Shown piece after piece: positions 1 through 7,500 of a stretch of 20,281 nt of DNA. Numbering within the stretch: the first letter of the stretch is position 1; the number at the start of each line of letters is the position of its first letter. The notes under the pieces are model-generated. The model worked only from the letters and a program-made list of their open reading frames with translations. It searched no databases and was not told the origin of the DNA. The translations under genes and the position numbers were made by a program. The stretch is from the NCBI GenBank assembly GCA_030019105.1, contig JASEGY010000017.1, positions 1 to 20,281 on the forward strand, read 5' to 3'. Source of the stretch: a bacterium. GTDB taxonomy: Bacteria > UBA9089 > JASEGY01.

Positions 1-133
1 GAGATTTACTGTGAAATACCAACTCACCTTTTCTTACATTCATAAATTCGTCGGTTTCATAATTAGTAATAAGTAACCACTCATGGAGATACCTCTCTTT
101 CATTTCCTCTATTCCTTCTTTACTGGCATCCAT
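1..133 (-). CDS. Small hypothetical protein, N-terminal part (runs off left edge)
   Basis: An open frame on the minus strand begins at an ATG at 133 and stays open for 44 codons to the window edge, so only the N-terminus is visible. It starts MDASKEGIEEMKERYLHEWL and continues with a hydrophobic LLITNYE segment and KGELVFHSKS. A strong Shine-Dalgarno (AGGGAGGTG) lies just upstream. An in-frame ATG six bases earlier (139) would sit too close to it, so 133 is preferred. The amphipathic start followed by a W-L-L-I strand and a V-F-H-S-K turn loosely recalls small proteins of the DUF5678 type ('W-V-A-I... V-A-H-G-K'), but this is from memory and uncertain. No function is claimed. Confidence 0.6.
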   Translation of the reverse strand, partial: MDASKEGIEEMKERYLHEWLLITNYETDEFMNVRKGELVFHSKS

Positions 134-172
134 CCTCATTCACCTCCCTTTGCTGATTACCTTCGGCCCCTT

Positions 173-317
173 GTTCATCGTTTGGGCCTTACCGATCAGG
201 TGAATAGACTGAAGGCTTTTAGAGACAAATGCGGTGAGCATGAACTTCAGCCTTATCTACCTTTAGCCTATCCACCTGGAATTCGCGATTAACCCGTGAG
301 TGACCGAAACGATGAAC
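173..317. repeat. Inverted pair of dispersed motif GGCCGAAACGATGAAC
   Basis: GTTCATCGTTTGGGCC (173-188) and GACCGAAACGATGAAC (302-317) are inverted copies with two mismatches over 16 bp, about 145 bp end to end. Three more copies of the same motif lie at 17933-17948, 18123-18138 and 18209-18224. The motif is therefore a dispersed repeat in this genome rather than a chance palindrome. Some copies extend outward to GTRASTG (296 and 17927). Confidence 0.6.
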
Positions 318-354
318 ATCGTCGCCCCTCTTTTCAATTTAAGTCTGAATGATG

Positions 355-389
355 CAGAAACCAGGTTTCTTGAAGAAACCTGGTTTCTG
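355..389. repeat. Perfect palindromic repeat (16-bp arms, 3-nt loop)
   Basis: CAGAAACCAGGTTTCT (355-370), TGA, then its exact reverse complement (374-389). Palindromes of the AGAAACC...GGTTTCT type are highly iterated in some bacterial genomes, notably cyanobacteria. I infer a dispersed palindromic repeat. No T-tract follows on either strand, so this is not a classical intrinsic terminator. Confidence 0.75.
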
Positions 390-411
390 TTGAAAGTTTT
401 TGACACATTAG

Positions 412-437
412 CGTTGCCAAGCTATATCTTGGCAACG
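412..437. repeat. Palindrome CGTTGCCAAG-6-CTTGGCAACG
   Basis: Perfect 10-bp arms (412-421 and 428-437) around a 6-nt loop, starting 15 bp beyond the stop codon of the outer-membrane protein gene (453). Its position fits a 3'-end structure, but there is no U-run on the minus-strand transcript. It is more likely a dispersed palindromic repeat that may stabilise the mRNA 3' end. Confidence 0.6.
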
Positions 438-452
438 AGATAAACCTATGCC

Positions 453-1778
453 CTACTGCCCTAAGTCGAAGTCAAAGAAATATTTGAAAGACGCAGAGGC
501 TATAAGCTGCTTAATATCGTAATCATATGACTTAATCTCTTCATACGTTGTGAAAGCATAAACCCCCGCAACGTCAAAAGCCATATCGTTGGAATTATAG
601 CCCAACCCTCCGGTAATAGTCTTAATATTAACAGGGTCTTTGTCGGCATCTATGACAGGCAATCGTTCCCAAACGAACCCAGCCCTCAATAGAATATCAC
701 TGCCATACTCAAGGCCAAAACGATAGGCTCGACCACTTTCTAAACAGCTTAAATTATTACCATCAATCTCATAATCTTCCCACGGACGGTTTTGCAACTC
801 AGCCGATACTAATAAATCCGGGCTTGCCTTATATGAAACACCAATATTATAGTGACTGGGGATGTCAATCTTCTTATTGGAAAGCTCGCCTTCACTCACC
901 ACCTTACCATCGTGCTTCGTTGTATATTTCCCTTTCTCGAACTTAATCTTATGACCCATAATATAAGATGCGCCGACAGATAACTCTGGAGTTGCCTGAA
1001 CAATTCCACCTAATTGAAGGCAAGTGCCTCCAGATATATCAAACTCCTCTTCTTCTTCTTCAGTTTTCACGTCTGTGCTCTTGTCCTTGATTTCACTTTC
1101 AGATTCCGCCTTGAAGCCTTTAAGCAAGGGAATATTAAGTGCCGCGCCAATAGAGTATTTTTCTAAGATTGTTGTTCCAAGACCAAAAGAAAGCATGTTA
1201 ACAAGGCCACGACGCTTTGTAGTCTCCTCGACTTCTTCAGAGTTAACACTCGCTTCCATACTAATCTTGGAATTGATGTCATAGAAACTTCTGTACCCTA
1301 CTGCGCCAGCCAGTTTGTATTTGGGTGAAACCTTAGATATGTTTACGGGAAAGGCTGCACCAATGTTTAGCAATTCGGGGGTCATTCCAAGCTTGCTACT
1401 ATAATCATCAACGTTTATAACTTTTTTGTAATAATCTTCTTCAAGATCATCTTTCCCCCAGAGTGTTAGTTGTCCGCCGACTGAAAGTTGGGCTTTATTG
1501 AGTAAAGAAAGCCCGGCCGGATTTCCACTTAACGCATCAATGCCTTGACTTGTTGCGGTATAGACTCCGCCCATCGCCAATGCTCGATTTCCTCCACATG
1601 AAAGACTCCCCACTAAGCTGATGAGCTCACTCGCATAATCGGAGACATCATAATAGTCATCATAATCGTCATCATAATAGTCATCATAATAGTCATCATA
1701 ACTATCAGCCGAAGCAAAAGCACTCAATCCCACAATTAGCCCGATACTCAGGCCTAAAGCTAATAATGTCTTTTTCAT
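453..1778 (-). CDS. OmpP1/FadL/PorV-like outer-membrane β-barrel protein
   Basis: 441 residues. A signal peptide is clear: basic MKK, hydrophobic core, ASA cleavage site at about residue 24. It is followed by a strongly acidic Y-D-D repeat tract (about residues 27-45). Next comes the family's characteristic plug-like start, R-A-L-A-M-G-G-V (65-72) leading into G-N-P-A-G-L (85-90). The remainder alternates β-strand-like segments and charged loops, including an E-rich loop near residue 240, as in FadL/OmpP1/PorV-type porins of 14 or so strands. The last residue is Q, not the usual aromatic. An ideal ribosome-binding site (AGGAGGG, 6 nt from ATG) fixes the start. A consensus promoter at 2033-2061 reads toward it through a repeat-filled leader. 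The substrate is unknown; family members carry hydrophobic compounds or act in surface-protein secretion. Confidence 0.8.
   Translation of the reverse strand: MKKTLLALGLSIGLIVGLSAFASADSYDDYYDDYYDDDYDDYYDVSDYASELISLVGSLSCGGNRALAMGGVYTATSQGIDALSGNPAGLSLLNKAQLSVGGQLTLWGKDDLEEDYYKKVINVDDYSSKLGMTPELLNIGAAFPVNISKVSPKYKLAGAVGYRSFYDINSKISMEASVNSEEVEETTKRRGLVNMLSFGLGTTILEKYSIGAALNIPLLKGFKAESESEIKDKSTDVKTEEEEEEFDISGGTCLQLGGIVQATPELSVGASYIMGHKIKFEKGKYTTKHDGKVVSEGELSNKKIDIPSHYNIGVSYKASPDLLVSAELQNRPWEDYEIDGNNLSCLESGRAYRFGLEYGSDILLRAGFVWERLPVIDADKDPVNIKTITGGLGYNSNDMAFDVAGVYAFTTYEEIKSYDYDIKQLIASASFKYFFDFDLGQ
1635..1702 (-). repeat. In-gene GAT/TAT-rich tandem repeat coding for the Y-D-D tract
   Basis: The coding strand repeats GAC-TAT-TAT-GAT-type triplets (plus strand TCATCATAATAG, iterated several times), giving the run of Tyr and Asp just after the signal peptide. 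Near-identical 12-bp units can gain or lose copies by slippage without shifting frame, because each unit is a multiple of three. Confidence 0.6.
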
Positions 1779-1894
1779 TTTATCCCTCCTGTTTTGAAGT
1801 TTAACCCACTTTTGTAGAGCGGTCTTAAAAAGACCTGCTCTCCCTCTGCTTTTCTCTTATTCTAACCTGACTCATCACCTCCTTTACGAGCTTA

Positions 1895-2028
1895 GAGCTG
1901 AGAGTGGAGAGAAGAGAGTTGAGAGTTGAGAGTGGAGACCTCTTATCTCTTCTCTCTCTTCTCTCAGCTCTCTTCTCTCAACTCTCTTCTCTCAACTCTC
2001 TTCTCTCAACTCTCTTCTCTCAACTCTC
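1895..2028. repeat. Heptad-repeat hairpin (GAGTTGA / TCAACTC family)
   Basis: The left part is built of 7-bp units in register: GAGCTGA, GAGTGGA, GAGAAGA, GAGTTGA, GAGTTGA, GAGTGGA. The right part is an alternating array of the complementary heptads TCTTCTC and TCAACTC, at least five pairs. The two halves can fold back into a long imperfect hairpin. The same heptads recur at 15215-15291. Confidence 0.85.
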
Positions 2029-2032
2029 GTGG

Positions 2033-2061
2033 ATTATACACCTAATTGGCAAAATTGTCAA
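2033..2061 (-). promoter_or_regulatory. Consensus sigma70-type promoter for the OMP gene
   Basis: On the minus strand TTGACA (2056-2061), exactly 17 nt, then TATAAT (2033-2038): a perfect consensus match. Transcription would start near 2026, immediately inside the heptad hairpin, giving a leader of about 250 nt before the ATG at 1778. Confidence 0.85.
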
Positions 2062-2210
2062 GCAAAATTTTACCGTAAGACCGACCGAGCAAGTCCTCCA
2101 TTTCCTAACCGGTCTCATATCTTTGGATTAGGCATAAATCGACCATCTCCTACTGTTCCCCTGCTCAATAAATACTTCGCCATAATGCGTCCCTTGCCTC
2201 TGACAGATTT

Positions 2211-4313
2211 TCAACCGCTCCCCAACTCTACCACCCTCCCCCCAACCGAGGGATCAACCGCATCCTTAGTAAAATAAATAATCTGATGATCCTTAGCCAA
2301 ATCGGATAAAGTAGCCAGCGCAACCTTTTTCCTTTCCTCGTCGAAGTTGACGAAGGGATCATCAAAAAGAAAAGGTAGTTGAGGAACCTGACAAAGGTAT
2401 TGGGTCACGGCCAGTCTAAAGGAGAGGTAAAGCTGATCAAGGGCGCCATAGCTGAGATAATTAACCGGCACAGGGATTTCCCTCCCCTCCTCTTCTCCTA
2501 TCGGAAGATTGACCATAATTTGCAAGTCCTTATCTATGGTCAAATCCTTATACCTTCCTCTCGTCAGGCGCTGAAAATTCTCAAGGGTAGAATCTCTTAA
2601 CGCTGGCGCAAATTCATCGTAGGTCTCTTCGGCTGCCTCTTCCAGAATCTTGATGGCTAATTTCAGGGCCTCCTTACGAAATTTATATCCTTGATATTTA
2701 AGACGCGATTCCTCCAACTCGCTTTCTACCGTGCCGGGATCGCCTTTAAGCACAAACTGATCGTAATTGGCTAAATCCTGCTTAAGGGCAATATCTTCTT
2801 CTTTGACCCGGTCAAGTTCTTTCTTGAGACCAATAACCCTGGCTTCATATTCAGTGAATTCCGCCAAGCTCAAGATGACCCCGATTTCGTGCAAGGCCAA
2901 TTCGAACTTAGCCGCTGAGGCTAAAAAATCCTTCTTTTGTTTTTCCCAGTCAGCATGCGGCTTTCCTCCAAGCAGAATCTCCCTTTTTTCTTCCAGGCTC
3001 TTTTTTCTATTTCTTATAGTATCTACTTTTCTAAACGTATCTTCGTATTCCAACAGACTAAAGCAGCCGGTTCCTTTCAGGATATCTTCCATCTCCTGGC
3101 CGGCTTCCCGGGCCTCTTCATCTATTTCCTTGAGCATATCACTGATGGATCTAATTTTGAGGAAACGATTCAGGCAGACAACGAGTCCCCCTAAACTGAA
3201 GGCGGCTATTAGATAAAGCAGCCATTTTAAAATAGGCATAAGACTCGCCAGCACATTTTGGAGGACAAGAGAAAGGGAAAGGATAAGAAGCAGGCTGATA
3301 AAAAGACCTCTTCCTCTTTTTGACCTCTCCATCTTGAGGTCGTATTCCGCTCGTCTTTCCCTCAGAACAGACAACTTGCCTTGATAAGCATTAAGCTTGC
3401 CTAAGGTCTCCTGGCCAAAAAGAGTGAGATCAACCGACCTTATGGTTTGATTAAGGGGAGCTAATTCCTTATCGCATTCAGCCACCTTATCCAATACTTC
3501 TCCAATTCTTCTTACCTCTTCATCACATCTGTCTTTTTTTTCTTTTAAATCACGTTGAGTATACCACCCATCGACCAGTGGCTCAATAGCGGCTATCTTT
3601 TCCTTCAGGTTACTCATCTTTGACTGGAGTTCTGCCTCTTTTTTAACCATAGATTCGTAGATGCTATAATTTTTCTTTATTTCAATCAGACGGCCTGATA
3701 GCTCCTCCACCTTGGCTTCATAAGTCTTAAGCAAGCCCTTGTGGACATAACCGTCCTTGACAATCTCCTGAAGAGAATCATTCAGGGTCTTAAACGCCCT
3801 TCCTACTTCCTGCTCACCTATGGCCCGCTGAAAGATAGCCTGAGATATCCCCTCGGTTTGGCTGGCAACCAATTCCCCCTGTCGAACTAAGAGGGTGAAC
3901 TCAAGAAGTGAAATATCAGTCAAGCCTAATTCTTCCTTTACCAACTCTCTCACGTTGTTTTCCGTCACTCCTTCCATGAGATGATAATTTTCTTGTTCTT
4001 CCTGCTGGTATAAATTTGGCCCCCGATTATCCTCCAAATTACGATCGATCCGATAAGTTATTCCCCCTCTGGTAGTCAGGATGACGGAAATTCGATAAGG
4101 AACTCCTTTAAGCAGGGGGCGATATTTGACCCATAACTCCTGGTCTCGTTTAAACTGTTTTCTATATCCAAAAAGAGCCGCAGAGATTCCCTCGATGATG
4201 GTTGTTTTTCCTGCTTCATTTGGCCCCAGGATGATGTTTAAACCATCACGTAATTCAAGGCTGTAATCCTTAAAACGGCCAAAACCCGTCAGAATTAGTT
4301 TTCGGAAGATCAT
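2211..4313 (-). CDS. YhaN/SbcC-like coiled-coil ABC ATPase
   Basis: 700 residues of the SMC/Rad50/SbcC/YhaN class. The N-terminus (MIFRKLILTGFGRFKDYSLE) leads to Walker A GPNEAGKTT (30-38). Long charged coiled-coil segments (about 195-335 and 385-560) flank a hydrophobic stretch (about 336-384) that looks like one or two membrane spans; I recall the same mid-coil feature in YhaN-type proteins. There is no CxxC zinc hook. The C-terminal half-site has signature LSYGALDQ (620-627) and Walker B FLFDDPFVNFD (648-658). The usual H-loop ('YFTCH') is YFTKD (680-684), so the switch histidine is absent. The likely role is DNA-end or structure-dependent ATPase activity in repair, usually with an SbcD/YhaO nuclease, but no partner is visible. 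The start is supported only by a weak TGAGG. Confidence 0.8.
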   Translation of the reverse strand: MIFRKLILTGFGRFKDYSLELRDGLNIILGPNEAGKTTIIEGISAALFGYRKQFKRDQELWVKYRPLLKGVPYRISVILTTRGGITYRIDRNLEDNRGPNLYQQEEQENYHLMEGVTENNVRELVKEELGLTDISLLEFTLLVRQGELVASQTEGISQAIFQRAIGEQEVGRAFKTLNDSLQEIVKDGYVHKGLLKTYEAKVEELSGRLIEIKKNYSIYESMVKKEAELQSKMSNLKEKIAAIEPLVDGWYTQRDLKEKKDRCDEEVRRIGEVLDKVAECDKELAPLNQTIRSVDLTLFGQETLGKLNAYQGKLSVLRERRAEYDLKMERSKRGRGLFISLLLILSLSLVLQNVLASLMPILKWLLYLIAAFSLGGLVVCLNRFLKIRSISDMLKEIDEEAREAGQEMEDILKGTGCFSLLEYEDTFRKVDTIRNRKKSLEEKREILLGGKPHADWEKQKKDFLASAAKFELALHEIGVILSLAEFTEYEARVIGLKKELDRVKEEDIALKQDLANYDQFVLKGDPGTVESELEESRLKYQGYKFRKEALKLAIKILEEAAEETYDEFAPALRDSTLENFQRLTRGRYKDLTIDKDLQIMVNLPIGEEEGREIPVPVNYLSYGALDQLYLSFRLAVTQYLCQVPQLPFLFDDPFVNFDEERKKVALATLSDLAKDHQIIYFTKDAVDPSVGGRVVELGSG

Positions 4314-4320
4314 TTTTTAC

Positions 4321-4349
4321 TTGCCTCAGAATTAATTTTATGTTAAAAT
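4321..4349 (+). promoter_or_regulatory. Promoter of tRNA-Ser
   Basis: TTGCCT (4321-4326), 17-nt spacer, TAAAAT (4344-4349), ending 11 nt before the first base of the tRNA. It starts 7 bp from the divergently transcribed ATPase start codon, so the two genes share this short region. Confidence 0.6.
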
Positions 4350-4360
4350 AGATACGGTCT

Positions 4361-4452
4361 GGAGAGGTGCCGGAGTGGTTGAACGGGGCTGCCTGCTAAG
4401 CAGTTGTAGGGGTTAAACTCTACCGAGAGTTCGAATCTCTCCCTCTCCGCCA
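4361..4452 (+). tRNA. tRNA-Ser (anticodon GCU), CCA encoded
   Basis: Acceptor arms GGAGAGG (4361-4367) and CCTCTCC (4442-4448), discriminator G, encoded CCA (4450-4452). The anticodon loop CTGCTAA carries GCT at 4395-4397, reading AGC/AGU serine codons. A long class II variable arm (GTAGGGG...CTCTAC) and a T arm GAGAG-TTCGAAT-CTCTC are present, as expected for tRNA-Ser. There is no direct repeat of the tRNA 3' end nearby, so no sign of use as an integration site. Confidence 0.97.
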
Positions 4453-4502
4453 GATAAAGTATACCCCACAATGTTAAGATAGTCAAGAAAATTTTAGCCT
4501 GT

Positions 4503-4856
4503 ATGAATGAACCAGCATATCTTTATTGCGCTAAACTAAAGAAAATAATTGATGGAGACACGGTTGACCTGATTGTGGATCTTGGCTTTCGCACCTCGAC
4601 TCATCAGCGTTTCCGGCTCAAAGGAATAAATACTCCCTCAATATTCGGCGTCAGCAAAGACTCATCCGAATATAAGCAAGGAAAGAAAGCCAGGGAATAC
4701 GTGGTGCAGCGATTCGAAAAAAATGGCGGGGAGTGTCTGGTTAAGAGTCATCGAACCGAAAAATATGGCCGGTGGCTAGGTGAGATTTGGTTCAAAGATT
4801 CAGAGAAATCGTTGAATGAGGAATTGTTGGATCAAGGGCTGGCTGAGGTGATGTAG
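4503..4856 (+). CDS. Staphylococcal-nuclease-like (thermonuclease family) protein, active site altered
   Basis: 117 residues, SNase-like OB fold. The Ca-binding start IIDGDTVDL (15-23), the core FRLKGINTP (37-45) and RTEKYGR (84-90) are plain. By alignment from memory with nuclease A, Arg35 and Arg87 correspond to R38 and R90 and are kept. The metal ligand Asp40 becomes N43 and the general base Glu43 becomes S46, so hydrolysis may be impaired. No signal peptide, so it is cytoplasmic as annotated. It starts 51 nt after the tRNA and lacks a clear ribosome-binding site; it may be cotranscribed with the tRNA. Its stop lies at the point where the HigB remnant on the other strand loses homology, so a rearrangement may also have affected this 3' end. 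Confidence 0.8.
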   Translation: MNEPAYLYCAKLKKIIDGDTVDLIVDLGFRTSTHQRFRLKGINTPSIFGVSKDSSEYKQGKKAREYVVQRFEKNGGECLVKSHRTEKYGRWLGEIWFKDSEKSLNEELLDQGLAEVM

Positions 4857-4863
4857 AATTGCT

Positions 4864-5037
4864 CAGGTGATTGCCGGGCGGCATACTTAAATCTTCAAGA
4901 TTAATCGCGTTATCCAGAAAATAGAATTTGCGCAAGGTAACCCGTCTCAATTCAACGGGCAGAGTTTTTCTCGACTCTTTTGAATCGATACCGTTGTAAA
5001 TGTCTTCCGTTCCCTTATCATAGAAATCAACTATCAC
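4864..5037 (-). pseudogene. higB: HigB/RelE-type toxin, 3'-truncated remnant
   Basis: From a GTG at 5037 the frame reads MIVDFYDKGTEDIYNG, then ARKTLP-like SRKTLPVELRRVTLRKFYFLD and NLEDLSMPPGNHL. That is the well-known N-terminal two-thirds of HigB (plasmid-maintenance killer) toxins, normally about 92 residues. Homology stops after about 58 residues, at 4864. The conserved C-terminal block (Y-S-I-R-I-N-x-Q-W-R-I-C-F in the family) is missing and the frame then runs antisense into the nuclease gene. No HigA antitoxin follows. The start lies 4 bp after the stop of the hybrid kinase, without a Shine-Dalgarno. It is almost certainly a dead fragment left by a deletion. Confidence 0.8.
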
Positions 5038-5041
5038 AACA

Positions 5042-7477
5042 CTAATAGCAATCAGAGGTCGGGTCTGCTCCTCTCATCTGACTTCCGATTACGTTATACA
5101 ACACCTCACTCAATTTTCTGATGTCGTATGGCTTAGCGGCTACACCGCTGAACCCGTATTCCTCGAAGTCGGCCATTATCGGATCGTTGGAATAACCGCT
5201 GGAAACAATTACCTTAACCTCAGGATCAATCTCGACAAGCTTCTGCATGGTTTCCTTGCCTCCCATCCCACCGGGAATGGTTAAATCCAGGATAACACCC
5301 CCAAAAGGACGCCCCACTTTCCTGGCTTCATTATATAAATCAACGGCTTCGGCTCCGTCGCCGGCAAACTCCACCTCATAACCGAGACCCTTAAGCAGCC
5401 AACCGGTAGCTTCCCGGACATCTTCCTCATCATCCATCAGTAGTATCTTCCCTTCTCCCCTAAAGATTTCAGCCTTTTCTTCTTCCTTAATTATCAATTT
5501 TTCATCGGAAGCAGGCAAATAAATATCGAAGGTTGTTCCAACTCCCACCTCGGATTTTACCTCAATACATCCATCGTGTTTTTTAATAATGGACCAGGCG
5601 GTGGCAAGCCCCAGGCCGTCTCCGTCTTCTTTGGTGCTGAAATAGAGGTCGAATATCTTTGGGAGGTTTTCTTCCGGTATGCCGATTCCCTGGTCTTCTA
5701 TGGATATCTTCACATATTTCCCGGCCTGCAAAGGCAAAACATCTTCCGCAGTAACACTCACATTTTCAGCCCGCACCTTAATTATTCCGCCGGAAGGCTG
5801 GGCCTCGCCGGCATTGATTATCATATTATTGATGACCTGACTGATCTGGACTTCATCAATTACGCCTAACCAGAGATCGTCCGGTAGAGAGATCTCACAC
5901 CTGGCCCTGGCCCCACTCAAGGCAAGCTCAACCGTATCCTTCAGTAATTTTGAAACAGCAACAGGCTGCTTAATCGGCGCTCCGCCTCTGGCAAAGGTAA
6001 GCAACTGTTGAGTCAAATCCTTTGCCCGCAAACACCCTTTTTCTGACTTGGCCAACCTTTCCAGGACTTTATCTTCAGACTTTGAATACATCCTGGCCAA
6101 ATCAATATTACCCCAAATTATAGATAGAATGTTATTGAAATCGTGGGCGATACCGCCGGCAAGAATACCGATTGATTCGAGTTTCTGTGTTCTTTGGAGA
6201 TGTTCTTCCATTTTTTGTTTTTCGGTAATGTCGCGGAAGACCAGGACCACGCCAATAATATTACCCTCTTTATCATGAATAGGCGCAGCGCTGTCGTCAA
6301 CAAGACGCTCTGTTCCATCTTCGGCAATAAGGACTGTCCGGTCGGCCAGACTAACGATTTTACCGGTTTTAATTACCTTTGCGATAGGATTCTCACAGTG
6401 CTCACGGGTTTTTTCATTAATGATATGAAAGACCTCGGTCAGGGGTTTACCCATAGCCTCTCCCTGAGCCCAGCCGGTTAAGTTTTCAGCGACCTGGTTG
6501 ATTAAAACTATCTCCCCTTTTGTATCAGTAGCAATTACCCCATCTCCAATACTACGCAGGGTCACACCAAGACGTTCTTTTTCGGCTGCCAGGGCTTCCT
6601 CTGCTTGTTTGCGTGTGGTGATCTCCCCTTGAAGTTGTTCATTGGCTGTTTTTAGTTCAGCGGTGCGTTCGGCCACCCGGCGTTCAAGACTGAGGTTGAG
6701 TTGACGGATTTCTTCCTCTGCCTGCTTGCGATCGGTAATGTCGGCCATGCTGCCTTCGTAGTAACACACCCGACCATTATCATCCCGGATAACCCTGGCG
6801 CTAATCCGCACCCAGATGATCGCTCCGTCGCAGCGGGAAAGTTGTGTTTCAAAATCACGCACAACCCCTTGGCTCTCTATCATGGCCTGCCACCACTTAC
6901 GCTCTTCGGGGTTCACATACAGGTCGGCCGCGTTGATCGAAAACAAGTGTCTCTGGTCAGGGTAACCCAGCATTTCTACCATCGCCGGGTTGGCATCCAC
7001 GATCCGTCCTCCTGGCGTAGTTCGGTAAAGCCCAACGGGTACGCCGTCAAACAAGCTCTGGTAGCGAGCTTCAGCCTCTTTTAATGCCTGGCGATGCCAG
7101 GCCTTTTCCATGGCTGACTGAATCGCAGTCGGTATATGGACATAGTGTTTAGGCGATTTAAGAATGTAGTCCTCCAGACCGGCCTTCATTGCCTTGGTAG
7201 CGATCTCCTCGCTGCCGGTGCCCGTGAACATAATAACCGGACAGTCGGGCCAGTGGGCTTTGACGGCATCCAGGATCTCCAGACCGGTCGTCCAGTGGAG
7301 TTGATAGTCGGTAATCACCAGGTCGAAACCACCTGCTTTCAATGCCCGGTTAAAGCCTTTGGCCTCGATAATCTCCTCCACCTGCACGTCGGTAAACTCC
7401 CGCCGCAATTCGCGAATAACCAGCAAGCGATCAGTCGGGTTGTCGTCAATCAGAAGAAGACGCAGTGGATCATTCAT
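5042..7477 (-). CDS. Hybrid sensor histidine kinase, REC-PAS-PAS-HisKA-HATPase-REC
   Basis: 811 residues from the ATG at 7477, chosen because AAGGAGGT lies 6 nt upstream; a longer frame to 7525 would overlap the previous gene. Domains: receiver (1-120, phospho-acceptor D57 in ITDYQ); PAS/PAC (about 135-255, ending YYEGSMADITDRKQ); coiled linker; second PAS (about 300-420); HisKA with H445 in GGIAHDFNNIL; HATPase with N-box INAGEA, G1 EDQGIGIP (594-601) and G2 DGLGLA; C-terminal receiver (677-798, D731 in VILDLTIPGGMGG). No membrane span, so it is a cytoplasmic sensor. The GGIAHDFNN box and fused C-terminal receiver are typical of phosphorelay kinases. It follows the upstream REC-GAF kinase by 23 bp, so they are probably cotranscribed and part of one relay. 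No DNA-binding output domain is in the window. Confidence 0.9.
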   Translation of the reverse strand: MNDPLRLLLIDDNPTDRLLVIRELRREFTDVQVEEIIEAKGFNRALKAGGFDLVITDYQLHWTTGLEILDAVKAHWPDCPVIMFTGTGSEEIATKAMKAGLEDYILKSPKHYVHIPTAIQSAMEKAWHRQALKEAEARYQSLFDGVPVGLYRTTPGGRIVDANPAMVEMLGYPDQRHLFSINAADLYVNPEERKWWQAMIESQGVVRDFETQLSRCDGAIIWVRISARVIRDDNGRVCYYEGSMADITDRKQAEEEIRQLNLSLERRVAERTAELKTANEQLQGEITTRKQAEEALAAEKERLGVTLRSIGDGVIATDTKGEIVLINQVAENLTGWAQGEAMGKPLTEVFHIINEKTREHCENPIAKVIKTGKIVSLADRTVLIAEDGTERLVDDSAAPIHDKEGNIIGVVLVFRDITEKQKMEEHLQRTQKLESIGILAGGIAHDFNNILSIIWGNIDLARMYSKSEDKVLERLAKSEKGCLRAKDLTQQLLTFARGGAPIKQPVAVSKLLKDTVELALSGARARCEISLPDDLWLGVIDEVQISQVINNMIINAGEAQPSGGIIKVRAENVSVTAEDVLPLQAGKYVKISIEDQGIGIPEENLPKIFDLYFSTKEDGDGLGLATAWSIIKKHDGCIEVKSEVGVGTTFDIYLPASDEKLIIKEEEKAEIFRGEGKILLMDDEEDVREATGWLLKGLGYEVEFAGDGAEAVDLYNEARKVGRPFGGVILDLTIPGGMGGKETMQKLVEIDPEVKVIVSSGYSNDPIMADFEEYGFSGVAAKPYDIRKLSEVLYNVIGSQMRGADPTSDCY

Positions 7478-7500
7478 GGATATACCTCCTTGATTTAGCA

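Larger units (their letters stand above)
134..452. other. Gene-free, repeat-filled spacer
   Basis: I see no convincing gene here. The spacer holds an inverted pair of a 16-bp motif (173-188 and 302-317, listed separately), a perfect 16-bp-arm palindrome (355-389) and a 10-bp-arm palindrome (412-437). An open frame crosses 83-292 on the plus strand, but it overlaps the minus-strand gene start, has no ribosome-binding site, and its product is low-complexity at the start. Confidence 0.6.
1779..2210. other. Spacer: leader of the OMP gene with heptad hairpin
   Basis: No gene is supported in these 432 bases. It contains the heptad-repeat hairpin (1895-2028) and the promoter at 2033-2061. About 150 bp (2062-2210) remain between the promoter and the stop of the ATPase gene, where I see nothing recognisable beyond a 22-codon minus-strand frame without a good ribosome-binding site. 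Confidence 0.6.

Noticed and set aside
73..84. GTAACCACTCAT, a match to the MITE end consensus GTAACYRYTCA
   Set aside because: It lies inside the N-terminal coding sequence of the minus-strand gene at 1-133 (codons for H-E-W-L-L) and has no partner or duplication; probably chance.
83..292. Plus-strand open frame of 69 codons
   Set aside because: It overlaps the start of the minus-strand gene, has no ribosome-binding site and spans a dispersed repeat.
1895..2028. CRISPR-like repeated structure
   Set aside because: Units are contiguous heptads with no unique spacers and there are no cas genes.
4361..4452. tRNA-Ser as an integration site for the nuclease/HigB region
   Set aside because: No repeat of the tRNA 3' end and no integrase in the neighbourhood.
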